A program made the position numbers and the translations under genes. From assembly GCF_945859705.1 (NCBI RefSeq), contig NC_079136.1:115565028-115629027 (forward strand): a stretch of 64,000 nt of DNA, written 5' to 3'. Source of the DNA: Episyrphus balteatus (Eukaryota; Arthropoda; Insecta; Diptera; Syrphidae). The notes beneath the pieces are model-generated. The model saw nothing but the letters and a program-made list of their open reading frames with translations, did not search any database and had not been told where the DNA came from. Below, one piece after another: positions 35,871-46,092 of the stretch. Numbering within the stretch: the first letter of the stretch is position 1; each line of letters opens with the position of its first letter.

Positions 35871-37860
35871 TATTATTTCTGAAAGAAACTTTCCTGCTGT
35901 CGTTAAGCTTCAAACAAAAATTAGTTTTTATCAAGTAGATTTTGCCTGTAACTAATCATTGGTCATAAAATGGCAACCCTTATTTAAAGAAATTTCAAGG
36001 AATCTCCTGAAATATTTTCTTATAAATTATACCTCAGATAAGAAAAAACCACTCCTATTTCTGAAAATTTGCAAAAGACAATAAATCATAAAACTCCCAG
36101 GTATCATCGTCAAACCACAAAGATCAACTGAATCAACCTTAATGCCAGCTATTTATCCCATAGCTTAACCAAAGAAAGTCATGCTCTAAAGCCATCATCA
36201 TCATCATCATCATAATCATCATCATCCAGAATCCAGTAATTTGTTATTTCGGGTTATTAAGCTTTTGCTTTCTCGAGGTCACTCTTCTAGTGTCTCTCTG
36301 CAATTTTCAATATGAATTCATCGTCAATTACCCGAAACATAATATTTCTTCTGGGGAAACAAAAAAACCCTATTCTACATAAGATTTCTAACGATAATAA
36401 TTATGAATTCAGTCAACCATGAATCTCTTCTGTTCAATCTTTGAATACAATTAAGCAAAAAACATTCCACTAGAGAGAGGTACTTTCAAAATCCCTTCTT
36501 TTCCCACATTAATCGATGTTTTCCACTTTTCCTTTACACACACACATAGAACGAAGACAAGGACGATGAAACTGATGATGATGATGGCACCTACTTTCTA
36601 CCTGGAACAGCTTCAATCACTCTTCTTGTTTATTTCCATTGTTTTTTTTTTTGTTTTTTTTTATTAAAGAAGGAAAATTATGAAAAATCCCTTCGGTGAT
36701 GTACTACAACAATTAATCACAAAAATCCCCACTTCAGGGAGCTAATTACATGCTTATCGCAAGCACTTTTTTTATTACCATTATCTGAAGTCTTTTTTTT
36801 TTTGTTGTTGTTGTTGTTGATGTTGGGTTATTTTTTTTTTTTTTTTAGATTTCTATTTTTATTCTCAAAGTGCTTCCTGGAATTCTTCCCGTAACCAGCG
36901 GCAGTAGAAAAGAGAAGCTTTCTCTCTCTGGTCGTCATTGACAACTAGCTGCCAATGGCTTGCTTATGGCTTGGTTTTGGCTTGGCAGTCGACTGCGACT
37001 AGTTGCCTTTATCCTTTTACCCTTTTCAATTCCACAAATGACTGCTTGATGAGATCAGAGCCGCTTGAGATTTTTTTTTCTCTCACTCAGTTTTTCATGG
37101 ATGATTGAAATTTTCCGACTGTCAAAAAGGATGGTTGGAAAAAAAAGCAAGGCGAGACACTAAGCCCACCGACCCGTACCATCGAACGGACTTGCTGCCG
37201 CCAGCTATATTGCCAACAAGCCCCTGCCCCACAGCAGAAATGATTTTGCAAAGGATAGCTTTTTTTTCTGCGGTCGCTTTTTTTCTTCTTCTCCTCTCTC
37301 TCTCTCTCTCTCTCTTCTTTCTCGTCCTCTCAAATGTCTATATTTTTGTTGTGGGATGTAGAAATTTATGGACGATGGGTGAAGATGAATTGCGAGCGTT
37401 CAGTAATTTGCCTCAATAACCGATGATGATGACGATAAAGATGCTCGATAGACGTTGATGATGATGATGATTTTACCCTTGGGATTCTATACAAATACCT
37501 CCTCATTGCCCCAAATAAATAAAAAAAAAAAAAAAAAACAAGTAGTCCTTGAAGGTATATAATGGCAGTATCAGCGGATTATTATGTTATGGTAGATTCG
37601 CTTGTTGGCAGCTATATTGGTAGATTACAATAAATTTTGTAGAAGGACAACAATAAAACGGAACCCGGAATATGATATTTCTTTATTTGTCTGTTTAAGT
37701 CTGAGTTGTGGTGGTTCGTGGTTGGGTGGTTGGTTGTGTTGGATTGAATGAGGAAATGAAGCAGCAGCTGGGATTCTTGGAATAAAATTTCGACCAATGC
37801 CGGTTTTACCAGGAGCGGTTTTCGTGGAAGAAAATAAGATGTTTTAAGCTTAAAAAAAAT
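35871..37860. other. Relatively unique intronic DNA with microsatellites
   Basis: It carries a CAT run at 36194-36226, a GTT run at about 36803-36819, a CT run at about 37291-37315 and a GAT run near 37458. The 36880-37240 section is less AT-rich. The plus-strand frame at 37105-37419 begins at a TTG rather than an ATG and its hydrophobic part is the translated CT run, so it is not called. Confidence 0.38.
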
Positions 37861-38525
37861 CATGTGTGCAATTCACACGCGGTAGAAGTGAAACCTTAAA
37901 AAATATTTTTTTCTTGAAAAAAAACCGAAAATATTTAACTTTTTTTGTTTTATCACCTTTAAATCCATTTTTTATAACAACTTTTAATAAAATTAATATC
38001 ATCCAAAAGCTTATTTTTTCAGCTCAAAATATTTATATCGACCATGTCCATACAACATCTACAAAAAGAGATCGAATTTTTTGGAACTCAATCAGTTTTC
38101 TCAAAAAAAAAAAAACTCATTCTTATTTCTCTTCTAACACCATTAAATCCATTTTTTTTAAAATGACAACCTATAGTAAATTTTATATTATAAAAGCTTA
38201 TTATTTCACCTTTTAAAATGACGCTTTAATCATATTTCGACGATGCCTACAAAAAAAGTAAGAGTATTTTAAGGCCAACCTTGTGAAACTGAGTGATAAG
38301 AAAAAGAGCATCTATTCACCGTTATCTCAGGAGTTTTTTTATATAAAATTAATTGAAATTTTGTAAAATTATAGTTTATTGAATTACCTATCTACAGTAT
38401 AAATTTCATTCATCTGTATATTAAAACAAAAAAGTTATAATCAGTTGATTTTTCGTGTCGCTTTTTCATTTCATCTTGTTTAAAATCACTACGATACTAA
38501 AGAAGTTTTCACTTCAAAAATAATT
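37861..38525 (+). mobile_element. Dispersed element, family CATGTGTGCAA...GGTAGAAGTGAAACC (copy 1)
   Basis: The head CATGTGTGCAATTCACACGC plus GGTAGAAGTGAAACCTT at 37861 matches, in reverse complement, the end of the copy at 63105-63785. Further shared parts are TCACCGTTATCTCAG (38318), AAATTAATTGAAATTTTG (38345) and AATCACTACGATACTAAAGA (38485). The two copies are of similar length, about 670 bp, and clearly diverged. There is no coding frame; its class is unknown. Confidence 0.72.
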
Positions 38526-38862
38526 AAATGTTGTTTAAGTTGTTAATAAATTGGGGCCCAGTGTTGGTATTTATTGAACATTAATCATTTTCTGTGTAAG
38601 TTTTTTTTTATTAAGTGGCGCCCAATGCCAACGTTTATTAAACTAAAATTCTTCAATAATTTCGAGATATTGAGAATGTATTCTGTTAACCTTTAAAAAC
38701 TTTATTTCAAATAACTTTCCACGATCTCCTGCATTTTATAAAAATATAAAAAAAAAAAACTAATTTACCTAAGTGGCGCCCAATGTGAATACTAACTATT
38801 TTTAGTTAGCTATTTGTGGTAAGTTGTATAAATTTATAGTATTGCAATTCTGTGATAAATTA

Positions 38863-39495
38863 CACTGGTTAATAAAATTAAACTTTTTTTTGATGCTGAA
38901 ACAAAAATATACCTACTTTTCTGAAGGTTTTCGGTGTGCTGAACTCGAATCCGAAGTCAATAAAAATTAATTAGCTCCCGTTTTTGAAATATTTCCATTA
39001 GAAAATGCAGCACTTCGGACCTTATTCTTTTAGCATATTTAGTAACGGTTTTCATAAGAACTATTTCAAACCTTTTTAAATCTGTTTAATTCTTTCCGAT
39101 ATCTTTTTTATTGCCCGAGATATCCTCAGTTGTTTGGTATTTTTATAAATTTTATAACGTCATTTTCTCCTTTATCATATATGAAGCCAAACCCACTTAC
39201 TTCAATTTAAGATATCTCGGGCAATGCAAAAGATATTGAAAAGATTTAAACAGGTATCGAAAACAGTTCTTATATATAAACCGTTACTAAATATGCTCAA
39301 ACAATTTTCCTTATACAAAAGAATAAGGTCCGAAGATTAAAAAAAAAACGTTTTTTTTTTTGCATTTTCTAACGGTAATATCTCAAAAATGGGAGCTGGA
39401 TTAGTTGTTTCTGACTTTCAATTCGAGTTTAGCACACCAAAAACCTTCAGAAAATTATATTTTTGTTTCGGCAACAAAACCCTTGTAAACCAGTG
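38863..39495. mobile_element. Fold-back MITE, family CACTGGT (copy 2), inserted in the box array
   Basis: TA followed by CACTGGTTAATAAAATTAAA at 38863 faces AACCAGTG at 39495. The arms are long: ACTTTTCTGAAGGTTTTCGG and GTGTGCTGAACTCGAATCCG on the left face CGAGTTTAGCACACCAAAAA and CCTTCAGAAAAT on the right, and GATATCTCGGGCAATGCAAA near 39221 faces TTGCCCGAGATATC near 39111. Removing its 633 bp reduces the distance between flanking GGCGCC boxes (38774 and 39530) to about 123 bp, the array period, so it inserted into an existing array. Confidence 0.85.
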
Positions 39496-39954
39496 TTATA
39501 AGAAACCAGTTTCCTTTTATGAAAATAAATTGCGCCCAATGTTAGTAACCCAGTGAAAGGAATTTTTATGAATGTGTCTCTGGGGTGTTCTGATGTAAAT
39601 TATTGAAGGCGAAAACTTAGTTTTACATCACCCAAAAGAAAGATGATTGCCTTTTTTTATAAAATTTTTAGAAAAAGTAACCTGGCTAATTTGCGCCCAA
39701 TGTGACTGAACACTCTTTACTACTAGTGAAGTTTTTGTAATAAGTAATGTGGACTTTTAGTGTTGCTTATGGATTTTTAGATATTTCCTAGTGGAACTTG
39801 TTTTGTTTTTGAAAATAAATGGCGCCCAATGCAAGTCCGGAGTGCATCGAATTTATTTCAGTACGTTTGTATCGTGTTGTGTTATTATTTTAGGCAAAAA
39901 CTTTAGTTTATAACTAACCAAAAATAAAAATACTGTGGCAATTTCCTCTTTTTT

Positions 39955-40110
39955 AACGACTTCCAAAAAGGAGGAAGTATACAATACGTCTGTTTGTTAC
40001 CTCATAACTTTGGACTGAGCGAACCAATTTCGATAATTCTTTTTGGTCAGTTCTGGATATAGAAACTATGAGAAAAACTATAAAACCCAGTTTTGATCCA
40101 CGAAAGTTGT
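39955..40110 (+). mobile_element. Short interspersed fragment beginning ACGACTTCCAAAAAGGAGGA
   Basis: The phrase AACGACTTCCAAAAAGGAGG followed by ATACAATACGTCTGT resembles widespread insect interspersed repeats with the same lead-in. It falls in a 636-bp gap between boxes (39820 and 40456), so it may be a further insertion in the array. No ends can be set. Confidence 0.4.
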
Positions 40111-41870
40111 TTTTTTTTTTTTTTTATAAAAATGATTACTCATATAAAAATGTCTGAAAAACTAATTTGCCTAGGTTGCACATTGCACTATTCAGAGGAA
40201 AAAGTTTAGACTAAGCTCTTACTCTTGTGGATATTTGCAAAAGCCCGTAAAAGAATTACAACTTTAGAAAATTTGTTCTTTTAAGCCCACTGTTAAATTT
40301 CACGCCCATAGGAATGATACTCTGTGAGTTCGTCACAGCACATATTTTTTTAAATTGTTTTAAATAATATTGATGAAGTTTTAAAACCTACCAGATTTAA
40401 TTGAGTAAATTCCCAATTACATCTTTCAATAAAGAAATTATGATGTCTGGTTAAATGGCGCCCAATGCAAACCTTAACACTGTTCTGTTTAACTAAATAA
40501 TTTGAATTCAGTCTTACTCAGGTTAAAAACAAATAATGAGCATCATTAAATAGAAAATAAAGTCTTCGAACTTGACTAAAATGGCGCCCTACGCGAACCT
40601 TCATTTTCCCTAGATTTGCAGTTTAAATAATAAATGGTTTTTATTTTTCTCTCACTGAAAGTCATTGAAAGCTTTAAGATTTATCGCATGTTAAATGTAA
40701 ACTTATTTTGAAGTATCTATCTAACTAAGTGGCGCCCAATGTAAACTTCAAACTCTAGGGGAATACACTGCATGGGATAGTACATAGTTAAAATTCAAAT
40801 ACAATCTGTATTATTATTTACCGGAGAAGCAAAAATCCATGTATGTATGTATTTTACTTAAACAAATGGCGCCCAATGTTAACTCTGAGTTTTGTAAATT
40901 AATAAAAAAAAAAATGTATTTTACATTATTCTTTTTGGCTACTTTCCTATTTTCTTACGAGTAACAGTTTACTTACCATCTGAAGCCCTGAACATTTCCA
41001 ATATTTTATTTAGAAAGATTTTCATGTTGTTTTTCTTTTTTAAGTGAAATAGTACCCAATCTGGGATCTTATTGCACCACGAAATCGAAATAGATGTAGA
41101 AACAATTAAAATACTCTCTAATTATTAATTTTGCGTCACTAAAGAAACAAAACGGGTCCCTGGATGACTTTAATCTATTGAAATGGCGCCCAGTATGAGG
41201 CGTGTACAGCGATTGGAACAAATGCAATTTATTTAGCAAATTTTGAATAAATTGACCAAGTTTATTCAATTAAAATCTTGAATCCTTGTGAAACTATTTT
41301 GAATTCATAACAAAACTTGAATGGCGCCCAATGGGAGACTTAAGTACTGGATAGTTTTACTAAATTTTACTTTAAAAATTTCTATACAATCCGTATGAGA
41401 ACAATAATTTCTGTATACAAAAATGTTACTAACGAAAATTCATGCTTTTGACTGAAATGGCGCCCAACGTGAAATATTATTCTTTATTTTCAGTATAGCC
41501 AGTACCATTAAATAGATTGTTTTTTTTTTCTAAGTTCCCTATTTATATCACAAAAAAAGCTACAGCTATTCTAAATTAAATGTCGCCCAACACCAAATGG
41601 AGCCTCAAAATCAACTTAGAAGTCATATTTTTTTTTTTTTCAAGTTAAAAGGTAATTACTCAACAATATTATCTACAATCCATATGAAAACAATCCGTAT
41701 GAGGATATGGCGCCCAACGTCAGCTATATCAAATTTTTTTAAAAATTCAAATCACAGAAAATGTTTCCTCTTCTTAAGCATATTTCTCGGAAAATCAATC
41801 TAAATCTAAAATACCTATTGTTTCCAATTCTCGTAAATTTGTTATAAATGGCGCCCAACACAAATTGCGG

Positions 41871-42126
41871 CCCCGCCAACATCCATTAAAAACCAGCGCA
41901 ATTAATTGAAATCTATATACTTCATCTTCATCTCTGTAAAGTAGGATGAGTAGCTGATGGAAAATCTCGAGATGCTGTTGCTGTTCCTGACAATTAAGAT
42001 GCCAATTTACTTGTGATTCGAAAAGGGAGGATATACTCGTATTTAAATGGATAACTTAATTGAAGGATAATAATATTTTTTTTTTCTGTTTGTGTTTGTG
42101 TATAAAATTATTTCAGAATGACTTAC
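41871..42126. other. Intron sequence next to coding exon 2
   Basis: This is unremarkable sequence between the last GGCGCC box and the splice donor of exon 2. The donor ACTTAC on the plus strand is at 42121-42126. Confidence 0.45.
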
Positions 42127-42233
42127 TTTGTAAGATCCCAGATTCTTCACGGAACATCCAAGTTTGATATTTCGTCCTGCAGGTACTGTAACATTTTCGA
42201 TGTGTTCTGTAAATTCGGGTTCCTCTGTTACAA
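42127..42233 (-). CDS. Second coding exon: start of Ig domain 1 of a Dpr-interacting protein (DIP)/lachesin family receptor
   Basis: The exon is 107 bp, bounded by a pyrimidine-rich acceptor (TTTGATTTCATTACAG, ending at 42234) and a consensus donor (GTAAGT, 42126-42121). It completes a valine codon and then encodes 35 residues, including PEFTEHIENVTVPAGRNIKL, GCSV and KNLGSYK. This is the A-B strand region of the first Ig domain of the insect DIP/lachesin (IgLON-like) family: the PEF...NVTVPAGR phrase, the B-strand cysteine in LGCSV, and the K at which the family continues as VAW in the next exon. An N-glycosylation sequon (NVT) is present. In the known family these GPI- or membrane-anchored neuronal proteins carry three Ig domains and bind Dpr partners in synaptic specificity. 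I cannot name the paralogue from 36 residues. The exon ends in phase 0; the next exon, with the F-strand cysteine, was not found and would lie left of the window. Confidence 0.85.
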
Positions 42234-43955
42234 CTGTAATGAAATCAAAAAAGAAGAATACAAAAACAATAGTATGAGAGATCGTTCAACATGAAATAGG
42301 TAAATTGTATGTGTGTATGTTAGAATTACTAATGAATAATCAAATCACGTTTTGCAATGCAATTGCACGAAGAATCGAGACTCCTAGAAACGAACCACAC
42401 AAACCATTTATACAAAAGCAAGCGACTACTGCAAGATTGTTCGAAATTATATTCTAAAAGACAATTCATAACTAAAAAGAGGATGAATTTTTGGCATATG
42501 TGTGGCAGCAATCACCCACATCCAGCAGCCAGGATGTGTTTCATCTTCTTTAACGACAGACCACAAAACATATGTGTGTGTCTGTATTTTGACCGGATAA
42601 TTCAATTTGAAATGGGCCATCCTCTTCGTGTTAAACTATTACTCCCAGGAAGTAATATGGATTCTGTTGGATGATGCCAAATTCTAGTTAGACAACCGAC
42701 CGACACAAAGCAAGACAAGGCCTAGGAGAGGACATTCACTTTGTTAATGCTATTGCCATTCCATTTTCATTCAAGGCATACAAATTTTAGATTGAATCTT
42801 CTCCCCTCTCTCTCAAAAAAAAAAAAACAGAGACAAAAAAAAAAAGCTAGTGTGTGTAAAGCTAGTATCTCTCTCTGAAGTGAACTGAAGGTGTATCTAC
42901 CTACTATGGCAGGGATAAAATTTGATTTTGCTCCTTCCGAAATGGTACTCCTGGGAATTAGGTTTGTACCGAATTAGTAGTACACACACATAGGATTTAC
43001 AATAAAAGGCAAAAAAAAAAAAAAAAAAAAATAGGGAGCAAAAAAAAAAAAAAACGGAAGGAAGTTTAAGGCTGGAAGTTCGTTTGGCTTTGGATACCAT
43101 CAGGGTCAGTTGATTGAGAATAAGGTCGAGTTATTTTTTTTATTTTTTTTGTTGCTTGTTTCTTGTGATGTTGTTGCGTCCTTTTATTGCTATTCGTTTG
43201 ATATAACCAGACCGCATCAGGCGACGAGGTGTATCGGGACAAAATATCTTTATATAAAAAAAAAAAAAAAAAAAAATATGGAAACAACATTCTTCAAGAA
43301 GTGAACTCTGTTGTGGAGAGTGTCCTTTTTTTTTCTATTCATTCATTCATGTCCTTAGGATTAATACGGTAATCACTCTGATAGCTGATGATATCATCAT
43401 CGTTTGGAGTTTTATCGTTTTACATCGTCGTCGTCGTCGTCTTCATCTTTGTCCATTTTCAGCGCTGGTGAATAGAGGAGTTTGTGTTCCTTATGGGAAT
43501 CGTGTCTTCACATTCGACAACGACGACCGACGAAAGGACGAAGAACAATTTGCTTTTAAATTCGAATTTTATGACGGCCATCAATTTATTGAAGCCGATT
43601 TTTCTTATCTGTTTTTTTTTTTTCTTATTCGTCTTTGTTCAAAATCATTGTATATTCTTCTTTTTTGATTCGTTTTTTTTTTTATTTAAACTTTGATTTA
43701 AATTCAAAGAAGATCACATCACGTTGAATGATACAAATGCAAATAAATTATCATTTCCTTTAGGGAGTTTTTTTTTTTTTTTTGTTATTTTTTTGAATAA
43801 AAGGCATACAAATTTTATTTTAAATTGGTTATTTGATTTTTTTAAGAGTTTTTAAGTTAGTTTTTTGAAGATTATTTTGTGAAGAGTATAATATTGGGTC
43901 GTATTAAAAGTTTTTAAATTGGCACAGTAAAGTTTATTCATAGTTTTGTGCTTTC
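42234..43955. other. Intron 1, exon-proximal unique part, no gene
   Basis: There are no repeats of the families above. Poly-A runs lie at 43012-43031, 43042-43054 and 43257-43275, a CGT triplet run at about 43425-43441, and T runs near 43612 and 43769. Frames at 42357-42674 and 43066-43304 lack recognisable domains and the former has no credible homology. Confidence 0.4.
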
Positions 43956-43962
43956 TGGTAAA

Positions 43963-46092
43963 TGGCGCCCAATGCGAATGGAGAGTAAATAATACACCAA
44001 GAATTTTGAGAAAGAAAAGTAATGTTTGTTTAAGGTTTTTTTTTTGACAGAATTAATAACTTCATGAATTTTATGACATGTTGTAAAATGGCGCCCAATG
44101 CAGGTGTTCGTATAGAAACCATGCAATTTTTTACTTGCGATATACATAGGTACAATAGGACAAGTTTAGGATTCGTAAAAAAATCTAACTAGAGATAACA
44201 ATTTTACATGATATTACGATGATGGGGAATGCCAAAAAAGTAGGTCCGGCAACTCTGTCTGTCTTTGTGTACCTCGAGCTACAGCCTAAGCTAATGGACC
44301 GCCTTTTTTCAAACTTGTTAGTTAACAGTTTTTGGTGATTCCATTCAGGAAAAATTGATTTTCTTTTTTGTTTGGTCAAAAACTAACGGTACCTGTCATT
44401 ATAACGGAAATAGAAAAGTTATATTTTTCAAAAACGGCTCTAACGGTTTTGATCCAAATTTTTGTGTGTTGTGTAACTTATAAAAGCTTTCTTTGGAAAT
44501 AAAAAAAAAATATTTTTTGTACCGTTATTAACGGTATCTGCCATAGAAAGTTTTTTTTTATGAATTTCTCATAAGCCAAAAAGCAGATTTCGACCAAATG
44601 ACAGACCAAAAGACAGAAACAATAATTATATAAAAATTAGAAAAAATTAGAAAAAAACACATTTTTGGATTTAAAAAAAATATTTTTTTTTTTTTATTAA
44701 TTTTTTGAAAACGGGTTGGTGAATTTTGTCAAAATTTTGTTTTTATGTGTTGAAAAATATTTTCTTTAAAATGGCATACCAATTCTTTTTTTTGACAAAA
44801 AAAAAAAAAAATAAAAAAATTGTATATATATAAAAAACTATTTTTTTTTAAACGGCTTTAACGATTTTCGAATTTTGTTTTCTAAAAATTCTTTTTCATA
44901 CAAGAAATCAAATAGCATACCTACTTGGTTTTATGTTAAATATCTTTAAAACGGTGTTTAGTTAATTATAAAAACATGAAATTCTTTAGCATTAGAGTAA
45001 CTTTTAGCATTAGAGCAAGTACGAGCGACCCCAGTCGTGCATTTTATTTATTGCTAGAATCTGTGTATCGCTTAATTGAATGGGCCGAAATAAAATTAAT
45101 TTGTCTTAGTAGGAGTTTATGTCAATCCCGGATTATCGTGAAATTGCTTAAACCCAAATAAAATTTCTCGCCCAATGCGAGATTTTGCCATGCGATGAAA
45201 ATAAAGTGAATTTTAACAATACACCAAGTATTTTGAGAAAGAAAAAAATACATTTTTTAAAAGTTTGACAAAATTGAAAAGTTCTTGAATTTTTCAACAT
45301 TTAGTTAAATGGCGCCCAATGCAAGATAAAGTCCATATTTTAATACAGATATGCTCTCCATCCAAACTTTTGCATTGGGCGCCATTTATCTAAATTTCAA
45401 AAAATTCAAGAAGATTTAAATTTTGATTTAAATAAATTGTTACTTGAACGTCTTCCCTCATACTTAAATATGTCGTCTTGAAAAAATTGCGTATTGAGTT
45501 AAATGGCACCCATTAAATGAAATCGTCGTTGTTTTAGAAAACCAGCATAACTCAAAAAATTTGGTTTTTAAGTAGTTATTAATGCCAATATACTGGAAAC
45601 AATACATTCTTAATTTTTGTAAACTTATGTAGTATAAATTAAAAGGATTTGTATCCTATCACACAGCTGATTCTTTTTTGTTTTCAATTTATGAAAATAG
45701 TATGGAAAATTGATAAACTTGGATATTTAAAATAGCTTTTCTGAAGGATTAAAATATTTGAGTTATATGCCAGTTTTCCAAAATAGCGACGAAATGTAAT
45801 TTCGCGTTAAAATTATTTTTTTCTGGTTAAGTTTGTTGTTCTAGTTGAGTAGGACCACACGCAATTAAAAAAGCTTGCCAATCTAAAATGGTTATGAAAT
45901 CGCTTGACCATATTAACAAAATTTGTGAATGGCGCCCAATGCGGGATTTTGCTAAGCGACGAAAATAAAGTGAATGTAACACATCATACCAAAAGGATTT
46001 AAGAAAGCAAAACAATGAGTTTTTTTTTAGAAAAAGAAATACATATAACATTCCCAAATACATTGACAAAATTTTGAATGGCGCCCAACACA
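43963..46092 (+). repeat. GGCGCC-box array, block 2 (about 8 boxes)
   Basis: Cores start at 43963, 44089, 45166 (TCTCGCCCAATG), 45310, 45373 (reverse orientation), 45504 (TGGCACCC), 45930 and 46079 (CCAACA). The boxes at 45310 and 45373 face each other and form an inverted pair with TTAAATGGCGCCCAATGCAA matched by TTGCATTGGGCGCCATTTA. Monomers around 43963 and 45166 share AATACACCAAG and TTTTGAGAAAGAAAA downstream of the box, and 45930 is similar; this shows they are true array units. A transposon copy interrupts the block. Confidence 0.82.
44131..45055 (+). mobile_element. Dispersed GCGATATA...CAGTCGTGCATTTTATT element, compact copy in the box array
   Basis: The head TTTTTACTTGCGATATACATAG, the TCTGTCTG and CTCGAGCTACAGCCTAAGCT segments, ACGGTACCTGTCAT, AAAACGGCTCTAACGG and the tail GAGCGACCCCAGTCGTGCAT occur in the same order as in the 25.65-28.46 kb copy. 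Length is about 920 bp. Removing it leaves about 150 bp between flanking boxes 44089 and 45166, near the array period, so it entered an existing array. No open frame with a recognisable domain exists. Confidence 0.7.

Larger units (their letters stand above)
38540..41870 (+). repeat. GGCGCC-box array, block 1 (about 15 boxes, plus orientation)
   Basis: Twelve-base cores TGGCGCCCAATG or close variants start at 38616, 38774, 39530 (T for G), 39691 (T for G), 39820, 40456, 40582 (CCTACG), 40730, 40867, 41184 (CCAGTA), 41322, 41458 (CCAACG), 41581 (GTCGCC), 41708 and 41849. Degenerate ones lie near 38551 and 41049. In 40456-41849 the spacing is 123-182 bp and usually 123-148. The context is normally TTAAATGGCGCCCAATGCRA. 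Away from the box, neighbouring monomers hardly align, apart from shared bits such as ACAATCCGTATGAG at about 41388 and 41690. The array stops about 270 bp short of coding exon 2. Confidence 0.88.
1..42126 (-). other. Intron 2 of the DIP-like gene (partial, at least 42 kb)
   Basis: The exon ending at 42127 is followed on the minus strand by GTAAGT. In DIP relatives the next exon begins with VAW and continues the first Ig domain. I looked for such a segment and for other cysteine/tryptophan-patterned Ig exons on the minus strand and recognised none, so the intron probably extends past the left edge. Its content is itemised in the entries below. Very long introns are common in insect genes for neuronal Ig receptors, so this is plausible, but a missed short exon remains possible. 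Confidence 0.5.

Noticed and set aside
37105..37419. 104-residue plus-strand frame with a hydrophobic segment resembling a membrane helix
   Set aside because: It begins at TTG, and the hydrophobic part is a translated CT microsatellite.
38616..41860. Series of LTR-element primer-binding sites
   Set aside because: Matches to the tRNA-Lys complement are limited to the first 12-14 bases, and no LTRs or polypurine tracts flank them; kept only as a hypothesis about origin.
42357..42674. 105-residue plus-strand frame just upstream of coding exon 2
   Set aside because: It has no recognisable domain and overlaps an antisense open frame; it lies inside intron 1 without supporting start or splice context.
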